Origin: Bacillus aquiflavi
GTDB taxonomy: Bacteria; Bacillota; Bacilli; Bacillales; Cytobacillaceae
Assembly: GCF_019915265.1 (NCBI RefSeq)
Contig: NZ_CP082780.1
Coordinates: forward strand, 992,001 to 1,056,000
Length of the DNA stretch: 64,000 bases
Reading direction: 5' to 3'
Shown one piece after another: positions 21,801 through 31,624 of the stretch. The notes under the pieces were generated by a model. The model was not told the DNA's origin and ran no database searches. It saw only the letters and a list, made by a program, of their open reading frames with translations. Every line of letters starts with the position of its first letter. Position 1 is the first letter of the stretch. The translations under genes were made by a program, and so were the position numbers.

Positions 21801-22256
21801 ATGGTAAATCAAGTAGAACCAAAATTAATTAAGCCTTTATTCGAAGCGCTTCAAAAAGAAAGATTTGTGACATTATCTACCGTAGATTTTGAAACTGGTG
21901 GTCCAAATGTAAGTGCAATTTCATGGGTTTATGCAAAAAGTGAAGACACTATTTATTTTGCAGTTGACAATCGTTCGCGCATTGTTCAAAACATTAATCA
22001 AAATAGCCTTGTCGTGATGAACGTCATTGCAAATGAGTCCACATATTCTATAAGTGGTAAAGCATCTATAAAAGTTGAAAAGCTAGAAGAAGTTCCATTA
22101 AAGCTTGCCCTTTTAGAATAAAAAATTAATGAAGTGAGAGATGTGATGTTTTACGGTTAAAAAATTACCGTTGAACCACAGTATGATAAAACATATGACA
22201 AGGCTGCTGCAGATAGATTAGACAAACAAGTAATGGATGCAATGAAAAAAGCTTAG
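21801..22256 (+). pseudogene. Pyridoxamine-5'-phosphate-oxidase-fold protein with two in-frame stop codons
   Basis: PPOX/FMN-binding split-barrel family, about 151 codons. The first 106 are open (FVTLSTVDFETGGPNVSAIS; VIANESTYSISGKA). TAA codons at 22119-22121 and 22158-22160 then interrupt a frame that clearly continues in the same phase: EVRDVMFYG, KITVEPQYDKTYDKAAADRL, DKQVMDAMKKA, stop at 22254. Two nonsense changes without any indel suggest real decay or two base-call errors. Truncation would remove the last strand and helix of the barrel. AAGGAGGG precedes the ATG. Confidence 0.78.
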
Positions 22257-22280
22257 TTAATCGACTAAGCTTTTTTCATT
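22241..22280. terminator. Terminator overlapping the PPOX gene end
   Basis: Perfect 16-bp inverted repeat, AATGAAAAAAGCTTAG / CTAAGCTTTTTTCATT with an 8-nt loop. Serves both the PPOX gene and the converging ylaJ. Confidence 0.88.
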
Positions 22281-22295
22281 GGAATGTTTTTGCTG

Positions 22296-22895
22296 TTAAT
22301 CTTTATAATTGTTTGACTGATCTTGCTGTTCTTTTTCAAGTTGTTGCTGCTCTTGACGGTTCAGTTTCTTTTTAGGTTCTTCTGGTGCGTTTTTTGGTTT
22401 TGGTTCAATTACATCCGCAGGCACTTCAGGTATTAATCTTCCTGTAATGTCTGCCAATTCATTCAAAATTCCTTGAATCGGTTTTCCGTCGTTAATATCT
22501 TCGGCTATTTCGTTGAGTCTTGCGTTCATATCCGGATCGGCAATAATGATTGCTCTTGCACCATAAGGATCATTTTTTAAACTTTCGGCAACTGAATATT
22601 TAATAGAACCAACTTCTGATCGCTCAATATTTTCATTAACATCAATTCCTACAATCGCATATTTTCCGAGTACGACTGCGGTAGCGTCGTTCACATTTGG
22701 AATACTTGAAGCTAATTGAACTAAATGTTTGGAAATATCCTGGCCGGTTTTCCGATCAACGTGTTCAATTGTACTGTTTTTCACTCTAGTTAAATTGTTA
22801 TTTTGTGAAGTTTGTTTCTTTTCAGTTGTATTTTGTTGGAACCCACAGCTTGCCAACATTATGACCGATAAGAGAATTAGTAAAAAATTTTTCAT
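22296..22895 (-). CDS. ylaJ: YhcN/YlaJ-family sporulation lipoprotein
   Basis: 199 aa from MKNFLLILLSVIMLASC; start chosen at 22895 with AAGGTGGG upstream, rather than an ATG 12 codons earlier. Lipobox LASC, then a low-complexity spacer and the YhcN/YlaJ domain (HLVQLASSIPNVNDATAVVL, and AIIIADPDMNARLNEIAEDI), ending in a Lys/Gln-rich tail. Family members are spore-coat or forespore lipoproteins. Position equals B. subtilis ylaJ. Confidence 0.88.
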   Translation of the reverse strand: MKNFLLILLSVIMLASCGFQQNTTEKKQTSQNNNLTRVKNSTIEHVDRKTGQDISKHLVQLASSIPNVNDATAVVLGKYAIVGIDVNENIERSEVGSIKYSVAESLKNDPYGARAIIIADPDMNARLNEIAEDINDGKPIQGILNELADITGRLIPEVPADVIEPKPKNAPEEPKKKLNRQEQQQLEKEQQDQSNNYKD

Positions 22896-23099
22896 GTTGT
22901 CCCACCTTCGTTGTATATAATATAACGGCATATGATTATAATAAAAAATGCCTTTTAAAAAATACTTTGTTTACTCGTTATTGTGTAATTTATCTTCTAT
23001 CTTTATACGGTAAATCATATATTTTACAAAGTTCTTCCCTTTTTAATTTTAAATGAATAGCATATGGAAACGAGGAAATGAGGAGCAGGGGGCATTAGT

Positions 23100-24429
23100 T
23101 TGAAAAAAATATACGTTTTAGACACTAATGTATTATTGCAAGACCCGTATTCGATTTTCTCTTTTGAAGACAATGAAGTAGTCATTCCAGCAGTAGTACT
23201 TGAAGAAGTAGATTCAAAAAAACGTTATATGGATGAAATTGGGAGAAATGCGCGACAAGTATCAAAACTAATTGATAGCTTGAGGGAATCTGGAAAGCTT
23301 CATGAAAAAATCCCTCTTGAAAACGGAGGTGTGATTCGAATTGAGCTAAATCACCGTTCGTTTCAAGAGCTCAAAAAATATATTTATTGAAAAAACGAAC
23401 GATAATCGCATTCTTGCGGTAGCAAAAAATTTAGCAATTGAAGAGCAAAAAAAGGAAAATGGAAGATCTGTTATTTTAGTTAGTAAAGATACACTAGTAC
23501 GTGTAAAAGCTGATGCAATTGGTTTACTGGCAGAGGATTTTTTAAGTGATCGAGTTATTGAGTTTGACCAGATTTATACAGGATTTTTAGAAGTTTATCT
23601 TGAACTTGATGAATTAAATCGTTTTTATGAAAAAGGAGAGCTTCCTCTTGCAGAGATAACGAACCATCCTTTTTACCCAAATCAATTTTTAATTATTAAG
23701 GATTCTTTTGGCTCCTCATCATCAGCGTTGGGGATTGTAGATCATTCCGGAACGTTTGTAAAGCAACTAGTGTTTGACAATGAACAGATTTGGGGTATAC
23801 GTTCACGAAATGTTCAACAAACAATGGCTGTTGAATTGTTATTAAGAAAAGATATTCAGCTCGTTACGTTAATCGGGAAGGCCGGAACAGGAAAAACATT
23901 ATTAGCACTAGCAGCAGGGTTAATGCAAACTGAGGATGTGGGGGCTTATAAAAAGCTGCTCGTTGCAAGACCTATTGTCCCGGTTGGGAAAGATATTGGT
24001 TTTTTACCTGGTGAAAAAGAAGAAAAGCTGAGACCTTGGATGCAACCGATATATGACAATCTTGAGTATTTATTCAATACGAAAAAGCCGGGAGAGTTAG
24101 ATGCGATTTTAGCAGGAATGGGTTCAATTGAAGTAGAAGCGTTAACGTATATTCGCGGTCGGAGCATTCCTGATCAATATATTATTATTGATGAGGCGCA
24201 AAATTTAACGAAGCATGAAATAAAGACCATCCTTACCCGTGTAGGAGAAGGCAGTAAAATCGTTTTAATGGGTGATCCTGAACAAATTGACCACCCTTAT
24301 TTAGATGCATACAATAATGGTCTTACGTACGTTGTTGAAAGGTTTAAGGAACAAACGATTTCTGGACATGTTAAGTTAATAAAGGGGGAAAGGTCGGGTT
24401 TAGCACAGTTGGCCGCAGATCTTTTGTAA
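23100..24429 (+). pseudogene. ylaK: PhoH-family PIN/ATPase protein YlaK, broken by a +1 frameshift
   Basis: N-terminal PIN nuclease-like domain (YVLDTNVLLQDP, RNARQVSKLID) followed by a PhoH P-loop ATPase (GKAGTGKTLLALAAG, Walker B IIIDEAQN, GDPEQIDHPYLD). The first frame ends at a TGA at 23388-23390. Removing one A from the run of six at 23373-23378 restores IFIEKTNDNRILAVAKN and the whole downstream frame to 24429. The two halves therefore come from one gene of about 442 codons. If real, the PIN domain would be cut short; the ATPase half could restart at 23728 but without an obvious ribosome site. Confidence 0.88.
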
Positions 24430-24437
24430 ATTAAAAG

Positions 24438-24465
24438 AAACGGGAGTTTGCTTCTCCCGTTTTAG
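24438..24465 (+). terminator. Terminator after ylaK
   Basis: AAACGGGAG / CTCCCGTTT, 9-bp stem with a short T tract. Confidence 0.65.
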
Positions 24466-24607
24466 ACTGATCTAAACGCTCAGTTCATCTTTAACTCATG
24501 AAGGCTTTATACTTGTGCTTGTATGGCTCAATTTTCGGAAATGATTTAAATATATTGATTTATAAAAGGTCGATTTCTCTCGTATATATTTATGTTTTCG
24601 CTTTAAA

Positions 24608-25130
24608 TTATATGATGCGGAACCCTTTAACGTGAGTAATAGGATTTTCTTTGTTAGATCCATTACCATAATATACATGGATCGGCCCATTTTCTAATAA
24701 TGGCTTTCCTTCTTTTGAAAATCCAAGAATTAGCTGATACGCTTCCTCCAATGAAATAGTTACATCTTCTTTAGATTCACGTTCAATGATTAATGCAGTT
24801 GCGGATTGTTTCGGACTGGCATTTTTCAAAAAAGGTTTGAAAGGAACGCCGAATGATCCATTTAATACCTTTTCTTTTTCAAATTTTTTTTCTGTTTTTA
24901 ATGTCGGTCGGCGGAAATACTGCCCCTTCCATAATTTCTCGATCCCAATGCTTAGATATCGATTTTGTATATTCTTCTGTTTCATCAATACTATTCTTTT
25001 CCGTTGTAAAATAATTATTTAAATCAATGCGCCGGTCATCAAAAATCCACACACCCGGATCTAGTGTAATCGAAAAATTAACTTTTCCCGTAATAAGAAT
25101 GATTGATTCCAATTTGCTCACCGCTTTCAA
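24608..25130 (-). pseudogene. ylaL: YlaL-like protein, broken by a 4-bp tandem duplication
   Basis: Two overlapping minus-strand frames join into one protein: the upstream one ends ISKHWDREIMEGAVFPPT, and the downstream one resumes PTLKTEKKFEKEKVLNGS and runs to THVKGFRII. At the junction the plus strand reads TCGGTCGG (24904-24911); removing one TCGG restores a continuous frame of about 173 codons. It lies between ylaK and glsA on the opposite strand, where B. subtilis has ylaL. Function unknown. The start (TTG 25130) is uncertain. Confidence 0.75.
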
Positions 25131-25320
25131 TAAATTACATATCGTCCGATTATGTATAATCGGTCATGCATATCGTATTTTTGACAATAATAGTGTGTAA
25201 AAAAAAAACATCATCTTTACAAAGTATATCCCTTTTAATCAACAATGTCACTTTACAAAATTCACAAAAAAAATGACAATGGGAATGAAAAGAATGATTC
25301 ATGACAGGGGGAAGTCGTAA

Positions 25321-26250
25321 TTGAGTATACAAAGTAATAAGGAGTTGCAATTACTCGTTGAAAAAGCAAAGCGGTTTTCTAAAGATGGAAAAGTAGCTGA
25401 TTACATACCTGCGCTTGGAAAAGAAGACGGAAATGATTTAGCTATTACGATATATAAAACCGATAACAGTTATTTTCATGCCGGTAATTTTGAGAAAAAG
25501 TTCACTTTGCAAAGTATTTCAAAAGTATTAAGTTTAGCATTAGTTTTAATGGATCGAGGAGAAGATTATGTTTTTCAGAAGGTAGGAATGGAACCAACTG
25601 GAGATCCGTTTAATTCAATTGCAAAGCTTGAAACATTAAAGCCTTCTAAACCGTTGAATCCAATGATTAACGCAGGTGCTTTAGCTGTCACTAATATGAT
25701 TAAAGGCAAGGATTTAACTGAAAAATGGGAGCGGTTAATTCAATTTGTGAGAGCGTTAGCGAATGACCAGCAAATAACGTACAATGAGGAGGTTGCTCGT
25801 TCAGAATTTGAAACAGCACATTTAAATCGAGCCCTTTGTTTTTTTATGAAACAAAATAATATTATTGAGGGAGATGTGGAAAGTTTAATCGATTTATATA
25901 CGAAACAATGTGCGATTGAGATGAACTGCTATGATTTGGCGCGAATCGGAGCAGTGTTTGCTTTAAATGGATTCGATCCAGATAGTGGTGAAAGATTGAT
26001 ACCAGAACATATTGTTCGAATTTGTAAAACTTTTATGGTTACATGCGGAATGTATAATGCATCAGGTGAATTCGCAATTAAAGTAGGTGTGCCGGCAAAA
26101 AGTGGTGTATCAGGTGGAATATTTGCTGTTGTTCCGAATCGTTATGGGATTGGAATATTTGGCCCCGCTCTTGATGAAAAAGGTAACAGTATCGCTGGAT
26201 TAAAGCTTTTAGAAATGCTTGCTAATGAATTTGAATTTAGTATATTTTAA
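25321..26250 (+). CDS. glsA: Glutaminase
   Basis: Serine-dependent beta-lactamase-fold enzyme hydrolysing glutamine to glutamate and ammonia; 309 aa, the size of B. subtilis GlsA2/YlaM, which sits in this position. Catalytic S65-I-S-K68 in TLQSISKVL, the NPMINAGAL block, [14 protein letters not shown] and the C-terminal [13 protein letters not shown] (oxyanion region) are intact. TTG start with GGGGGAAG upstream. Monocistronic. Confidence 0.95.
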   Translation: MSIQSNKELQLLVEKAKRFSKDGKVADYIPALGKEDGNDLAITIYKTDNSYFHAGNFEKKFTLQSISKVLSLALVLMDRGEDYVFQKVGMEPTGDPFNSIAKLETLKPSKPLNPMINAGALAVTNMIKGKDLTEKWERLIQFVRALANDQQITYNEEVARSEFETAHLNRALCFFMKQNNIIEGDVESLIDLYTKQCAIEMNCYDLARIGAVFALNGFDPDSGERLIPEHIVRICKTFMVTCGMYNASGEFAIKVGVPAKSGVSGGIFAVVPNRYGIGIFGPALDEKGNSIAGLKLLEMLANEFEFSIF

Positions 26251-26266
26251 TTAGATTCAGCTAGGT

Positions 26267-26320
26267 GGATAAGCGATTTTTTCATTTACGCTCCTTATCG
26301 TTTGCTTTTTTTTTTTTTTA
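26267..26320 (+). terminator. Probable terminator after glsA
   Basis: GGATAAGCGA and CTTATCGTTTGC arms around a loop, followed by a run of 14-15 T. The pairing is imperfect. Confidence 0.45.
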
Positions 26321-26382
26321 ATCTTAACGGTAAAATTTAAAGACAAGAATGGGTTATCGCCCGAAAAACGGGGGGATCAATG

Positions 26383-26664
26383 TTGGCGTCTGAACTAATT
26401 GTTGATCATCGAGAAAAAGCGCTTAATTTATTAAAGGCTGACGCTGAAAAAATATTAAAGCTAATTAAGGTGCAGATGGATAATTTGACTATGCCCCAAT
26501 GTCCTCTTTATGAAGATGTTTTGGATACGCAAATGTTCGGATTATCTCGGGAAATCGACTTTGCAGTGCGATTAGGTCTAATAGATAAAAAAACGGGTAA
26601 AGATATACTCGAGGAATTGGAAAAGGAACTTTCCGCCTTACATGAAGCATCATTAAAAAAATAA
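26383..26664 (+). CDS. ylaN: YlaN, iron-responsive modulator of Fur
   Basis: 93 aa from TTG 26383 ([17 protein letters not shown]; the ATG one codon upstream is a near-equal alternative). Almost the whole sequence matches the YlaN/UPF0358 family, including [20 protein letters not shown] and [14 protein letters not shown]. Recent work on B. subtilis and S. aureus shows that YlaN binds iron and relieves Fur repression. It is a small helical dimer in the cytosol. GGGGGA ribosome site. Terminator follows. Confidence 0.93.
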   Translation: MASELIVDHREKALNLLKADAEKILKLIKVQMDNLTMPQCPLYEDVLDTQMFGLSREIDFAVRLGLIDKKTGKDILEELEKELSALHEASLKK

Positions 26665-26666
26665 CA

Positions 26667-26709
26667 AAAAAAACTCAAACAGTTCACAGGAATTTGTTTG
26701 AGTTTTTTT
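26667..26709 (+). terminator. Terminator of ylaN
   Basis: Perfect 14-bp inverted repeat AAAAAAACTCAAAC / GTTTGAGTTTTTTT. Confidence 0.9.
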
Positions 26710-26880
26710 ATATAAGTTTAATGTGTCATACAATTTAATAAAAAATCTAAATAATATGACATATTATTAGTTAAATTTATGATTTATATATGTTATAATA
26801 AACTCAATTTCTTGTTTTGTTACATACTTTAATATTAAATAATAATTTTTTTTTATGAATAGAACAAGAAAGATAGGAAG

Positions 26881-28094
26881 ATGTTGAATGATAAAAAAAA
26901 AATAATGAAATCATACGATTATTCACTTATAGTTACGATTATTCTACTATCTATCTTCGGTTTAGTAATGGTATATAGTGCGAGTATGGTAACTGCAATC
27001 CAAAGATATGGCTATGAAAGCGATTTTTTTTACCAAAAACAGAAAATCCATTTATTATTGGCTTTGATTATGTTTCTGTTTTTTGCGATTTTTCCTTACA
27101 AAGCATTAAAAAGCAATAAAATAATCGCAACCATTATATGATTTCTTCTATCCTTATATTAGGGGGAGTGTACTTATTTGGCCACGTAGCAGGAAATGCT
27201 CAGAGTTGGATTAAAATGGGTTCTGCAACAATTCAACCATCTGAATTTATTAAACTAGCAGTTATTATTTATTTGTCAGCTGTATATGCAAAAAAACAAT
27301 CGTACATAAATGAATTTAATAAAGGGGTTGTTCCCCCGCTTGTCTATTTAATAATCGTTTGTTTTTTCGTTGCAATAGAGCCTGATTATGGTAGGGCAGC
27401 AATTATTTTTTTAATTGCCATGACAATTGTCGTTTCAAGTGGGATGAATTTCAAAAATTTATTAAGGCTAGCGATTATCGGCTTAGTCTTTTCCTCTTTC
27501 TTATTATTATTTGCTAAGGATTCTTTGTTTAGCGAAAATAAAAAAGGTCGCTTTGAAGCATTTAAAGATCCATTTGCTGTTGAACAGAAGGAAGGATGGC
27601 AGCTCGTACACTCTTATTTGGCAATTGGATCAGGGGGTACTGCTGGATTAGGTCTTGGTCAAAGTATACAAAAATTAGGATATTTACCAGAGCCTCATAC
27701 TGACTTTATTATGGCAGTTATTTCTGAGGAGCTCGGAGTATTAGGCGTTAGTTTTGTCTTGCTTTCTTTAGCTTATATTGTTTTAAGAGGTATTTACACA
27801 GCGCTAAAATGCAAGGATCCGTTTGGCACCCTGCTCGCAGTTGGGATATCTAGCATGATCGGCATTCAGTCTTTTATTAATTTAGCTGGAATTACTGGCT
27901 TAATTCCGATTACAGGTGTTCCACTCCCATTAGTAAGCTATGGAGGTTCATCCTTATTGCAACTATCAATTTCATTAGGAATTTTAGTTAATGTATCTAT
28001 GTTTGTAAATTATGAAAAAAAATATAAAAACAAAGGAAAACAAAATACTGTAAAAACGGTGATTTCAACAAGAAATCAAAGTATTCGAAATTAA
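26881..28094 (+). pseudogene. ftsW: Peptidoglycan polymerase FtsW (SEDS family), broken by a 1-bp deletion
   Basis: Septal lipid-II glycosyltransferase, a 10-helix membrane protein. The first frame (SYDYSLIVTIILLSIFGLVM; FPYKALKSNK) ends at TGA 27139-27141. A second frame overlaps from 27138 and carries GHVAGNAQSWIKMGSATIQP, the catalytic-loop region YLPEPHTDFIMAVISEELG and ITGVPLPLVSYGGSSLLQLS. One missing base near 27137 explains the break. Order ylaN-ftsW-pycA is that of B. subtilis (ylaO). FtsW is essential there, so a genuine lesion would need another SEDS protein, reinitiation or a sequence error. Confidence 0.9.
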
Positions 28095-28150
28095 TTAAGC
28101 GCGTTTTTTGCGCTTCACATAATACATTACATTAAGGAAGGTTGTTGCTT

Positions 28151-31100
28151 ATGAAGAGAAGTATTAAAAAAGTTCTTGTTGCAAATAGGGGAGAAATCGC
28201 TATACGTGTATTTCGAGCATGTACCGAATTGAATATTCGTACAGTAGCAATTTATTCAAAAGAAGACTCCGGTTCTTATCACCGATACAAAGCTGATGAG
28301 GCTTATTTAGTTGGGGTAGGAAAAAAGCCAATCGATGCATATTTAGATATCGAAGGAATTATTGAAATAGCGAAGAATAGTCAAGTAGATGCCATTCACC
28401 CTGGTTATGGCTTTTTATCAGAAAACATTCAGTTTGCAAGACGTTGTGAGGAAGAAGGTCTGATCTTTATTGGACCTGAAACTAGGCACTTAGATATGTT
28501 TGGTGATAAAGTAAAAGCGAGAAATGAAGCAATAAAAGCAGGCATCCCTGTTATTCCTGGGAGTGATGGACCTGATTTGAGTATAGATGATGTGAAAAAA
28601 TTCGCCGAGGAACACGGGTTTCCAATTATAATTAAAGCTGCTCTTGGCGGAGGCGGACGAGGAATGAGAATTGTAACAGGTCTAGCCGAGTTGCAAGAAG
28701 CATATGAGCGAGCAAAATCAGAAGCTAAGGCAGCTTTTGGAAGCGATGAAGTCTATGTTGAAAAATTAATAGAAAAGCCGAAGCATATAGAAGTACAAAT
28801 AATTGGTGACGATTACGGAAATATTATCCATTTATATGAAAGGGATTGTTCAGTACAACGCCGTCATCAAAAAGTAGTTGAAGTAGCCCCGAGTGTTTCT
28901 CTATCGGATGATTTACGAAAAAGAATTTGTGATGCTGCTGTTATTTTAATGGAAAATGTAAATTATGTAAATGCGGGAACTGTTGAATTTCTTGTTTCTG
29001 GGGATAACTTTTATTTCATTGAAGTGAATCCACGTATACAGGTAGAGCACACGATAACTGAAATGATAACAGGGGTTGATATTGTTCAATCGCAAATTTT
29101 AATTGCTAAAGGATATGAAATCCATAGTAATATCGTTGGAATACCTAAACAAGAATCCATTGCAGTTAATGGTTTTGCTATTCAATCTCGTGTTACAACG
29201 GAAGATCCACTTAATCAATTTATGCCTGATACAGGAAAAATTATGGCTTATCGTTCAGGCGGTGGATTTGGTGTTCGGCTTGATGCAGGAAATGGTTTTC
29301 AAGGTGCTGTTATTACGCCCCATTACGATTCTTTATTAGTGAAAGTATCAACTTGGGCATTAACATTTGAACACGCTGCAGCTAAAATGGTCAGAAACTT
29401 GCAAGAATTTAGAATTCGCGGAATTAAAACAAATATTCCTTTCCTAGAAAACGTTGTGAAACATGAAGCGTTTAGGACAGGACAATACGATACATCATTT
29501 ATTGATTCTACACCTGAACTATTCTTATTCCCAAAACGGAAAGACCGAGGTACTAAAATGCTTTCCTACATTGGGAATGTAACAATAAACGGTTTTCCTG
29601 GTATAGGCAAGAAAAAGAAACCAGTTTTCGAAACTCCAAGAGTTCCTAAAGTAAGCTTTGATACACCGCATCGTGATGGCACAAAACAAATTCTTGATAA
29701 AAATGGTGCGGAAGGACTGGTAAATTGGGTTAAGGAACAAAGAGAAGTTTTACTAACCGATACGACGTTTCGTGATGCACACCAATCATTGTTAGCAACT
29801 AGAGTTCGGACGACAGATTTAAAACATATTGCTGAACCTTCTGCAAAGCTACTGCCTGAATTATTTTCATTTGAAATGTGGGGAGGAGCGACTTTTGATG
29901 TTGCCTATCGTTTTTTAAAGGAAGATCCATGGGAGAGGTTGTTAACATTAAGAAAACAAATTCCAAATGTGTTATTGCAAATGCTCCTTCGAGCATCGAA
30001 TGCAGTTGGATATAAAAACTATCCTGACAATGTTATTCGTGAATTTGTTGAAAAATCTGCATATGCTGGAATAGATGTATTTAGAATATTTGATAGTTTG
30101 AATTGGGTAAAAGGAATGGAAGTGGCGATTAAAGCAGTACGCGACACTGGAAAGATTGCCGAAGCTTCTATTTGTTACACAGGAGATATTAGTGATTCGA
30201 CAAGAACAAAATATGATATGAATTACTACAAGAATCTTGCCCGAGAGCTTGAAGCACAAGGTGCTCATATTTTAGGAATAAAGGATATGGCGGGGTTACT
30301 AAAACCGCAGTCTGCATACATGCTTGTTTCTGAGTTGAAAGAAACAATCGACATACCGATTCACCTCCATACACACGATACGAGTGGAAATGGGATTTAC
30401 ACTTATGCAAAAGCAATCGAGGCAGGCGTTGATATTGTTGATGTTGCATTAAGTACAATGGCGGGATTAACATCTCAGCCGAGTGCAAATACGTTATATT
30501 ACGCTCTTGAAGGAACTGAAAGAAAACCGTCTGTCGATATTAAAGCACTAGAACGGTTATCTTATTATTGGGAAGATGTTCGAAAGTATTATGCTGATTT
30601 TGAATCAGGAATGGTTGCCCCGCATACAGAAGTGTATGAACATGAAATGCCGGGAGGACAATATAGTAACCTTCAACAACAAGCAAAAGCAGTTGGCTTA
30701 GGTAAACGCTGGGAAGAAGTGAAAGAAATGTACGGTCGCGTGAACGAACTATTTGGCGATGTTGTAAAGGTCACTCCTTCTTCTAAAGTCGTTGGAGATA
30801 TGGCGTTATTTATGGTACAAAATGATTTATCAGAAAAAGATGTTTTACAAAAAGGAATGACGATTGATTTCCCTGATTCAGTCATTGAGTTTTTCCAAGG
30901 ATATTTAGGTCAGCCATATGGAGGTTTTCCTGAAGAACTGCAGAAGGTCATTTTAAAAGGAAAAGAACCGATTACAGTCCGACCAGGTGAACTGCTTGAG
31001 GATATTCCGTTTAAAAAATTAAAAGAAGAATTATTTAACGAGATTGGAAGACATGTAACGAGTTTTGATGCTATTGCTTACGCTATGTATCCTAAGGTAT

Positions 31101-31591
31101 TTTTAGATTATGAAAAGACATTTCAACAATACGGTGATGTTTCTGTACTTGATACTCCGACGTTTTTGTATGGCATGCGCCTAGGTGAAGAAATTGAAGT
31201 CGAAATTGAAACAGGAAAAACATTAATTGTCAAGCTAGTTTCTATTGGACAACCGCAAGCAAATGGGACAAGAATAGTATATTTCGAGCTAAATGGTCAA
31301 CCGCGTGAAGTAATCATTAAAGATGAAAGTATAAAAGCTACAGTAGCTTTAAAGCTGAAAGCTGATCCTAAAAATGCGAATCACCTTGCGGCATCAATGC
31401 CGGGCACAGTTGTTAAAGTCTTAGTTGAAAAGGGAGAAAAGGTCGTAAAAGGTGATCATTTAATGATTACTGAGGCAATGAAGATGGAAACTACGATTCA
31501 GGCTCCGTTTACTGGTGTTGTAAAAGACATTTATGTTCTGAATGGAGAAGGAATTGAAACAGGAGATTTATTAATAGAATTAGCGAAATAA
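28151..31591 (+). CDS. pycA: Pyruvate carboxylase
   Basis: Anaplerotic biotin enzyme, ATP + bicarbonate + pyruvate to oxaloacetate. 1146 aa from ATG 28151 (AAGGAAGG upstream). Domains in order: biotin carboxylase with the ATP-grasp loop KAALGGGGRGMR and catalytic EVNPRIQVEHT; carboxyltransferase with TTFRDAHQSLLATRVRT and the metal ligands HLHTHDT; biotin carrier with the biotinylated Lys in TEAMKMETT. Acetyl-CoA normally activates it. It feeds the TCA cycle alongside the pdh complex at 5.6-10.4 kb. Intact. Confidence 0.97.
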   Translation: MKRSIKKVLVANRGEIAIRVFRACTELNIRTVAIYSKEDSGSYHRYKADEAYLVGVGKKPIDAYLDIEGIIEIAKNSQVDAIHPGYGFLSENIQFARRCEEEGLIFIGPETRHLDMFGDKVKARNEAIKAGIPVIPGSDGPDLSIDDVKKFAEEHGFPIIIKAALGGGGRGMRIVTGLAELQEAYERAKSEAKAAFGSDEVYVEKLIEKPKHIEVQIIGDDYGNIIHLYERDCSVQRRHQKVVEVAPSVSLSDDLRKRICDAAVILMENVNYVNAGTVEFLVSGDNFYFIEVNPRIQVEHTITEMITGVDIVQSQILIAKGYEIHSNIVGIPKQESIAVNGFAIQSRVTTEDPLNQFMPDTGKIMAYRSGGGFGVRLDAGNGFQGAVITPHYDSLLVKVSTWALTFEHAAAKMVRNLQEFRIRGIKTNIPFLENVVKHEAFRTGQYDTSFIDSTPELFLFPKRKDRGTKMLSYIGNVTINGFPGIGKKKKPVFETPRVPKVSFDTPHRDGTKQILDKNGAEGLVNWVKEQREVLLTDTTFRDAHQSLLATRVRTTDLKHIAEPSAKLLPELFSFEMWGGATFDVAYRFLKEDPWERLLTLRKQIPNVLLQMLLRASNAVGYKNYPDNVIREFVEKSAYAGIDVFRIFDSLNWVKGMEVAIKAVRDTGKIAEASICYTGDISDSTRTKYDMNYYKNLARELEAQGAHILGIKDMAGLLKPQSAYMLVSELKETIDIPIHLHTHDTSGNGIYTYAKAIEAGVDIVDVALSTMAGLTSQPSANTLYYALEGTERKPSVDIKALERLSYYWEDVRKYYADFESGMVAPHTEVYEHEMPGGQYSNLQQQAKAVGLGKRWEEVKEMYGRVNELFGDVVKVTPSSKVVGDMALFMVQNDLSEKDVLQKGMTIDFPDSVIEFFQGYLGQPYGGFPEELQKVILKGKEPITVRPGELLEDIPFKKLKEELFNEIGRHVTSFDAIAYAMYPKVFLDYEKTFQQYGDVSVLDTPTFLYGMRLGEEIEVEIETGKTLIVKLVSIGQPQANGTRIVYFELNGQPREVIIKDESIKATVALKLKADPKNANHLAASMPGTVVKVLVEKGEKVVKGDHLMITEAMKMETTIQAPFTGVVKDIYVLNGEGIETGDLLIELAK

Positions 31592-31624
31592 AAAAGTTGC
31601 GGCCTAAAGGCTGCAACTTTTTTT
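31590..31624. terminator. Bidirectional terminator between pycA and ctaA
   Basis: AAAAAGTTGC..GCC / GGC..GCAACTTTTT hairpin between the two converging genes. Confidence 0.85.

Noticed and set aside
23370-23400. Programmed frameshifting in ylaK and ftsW
   Set aside because: Neither site has a slippery heptamer with a downstream structure, and the families are encoded in one frame in B. subtilis. Indels are the simpler explanation.
28097-28116. AAGCGC..GCGCTT hairpin between ftsW and pycA as terminator
   Set aside because: The stem is only 6 bp and its T run is in the loop, not after the stem; left unannotated.
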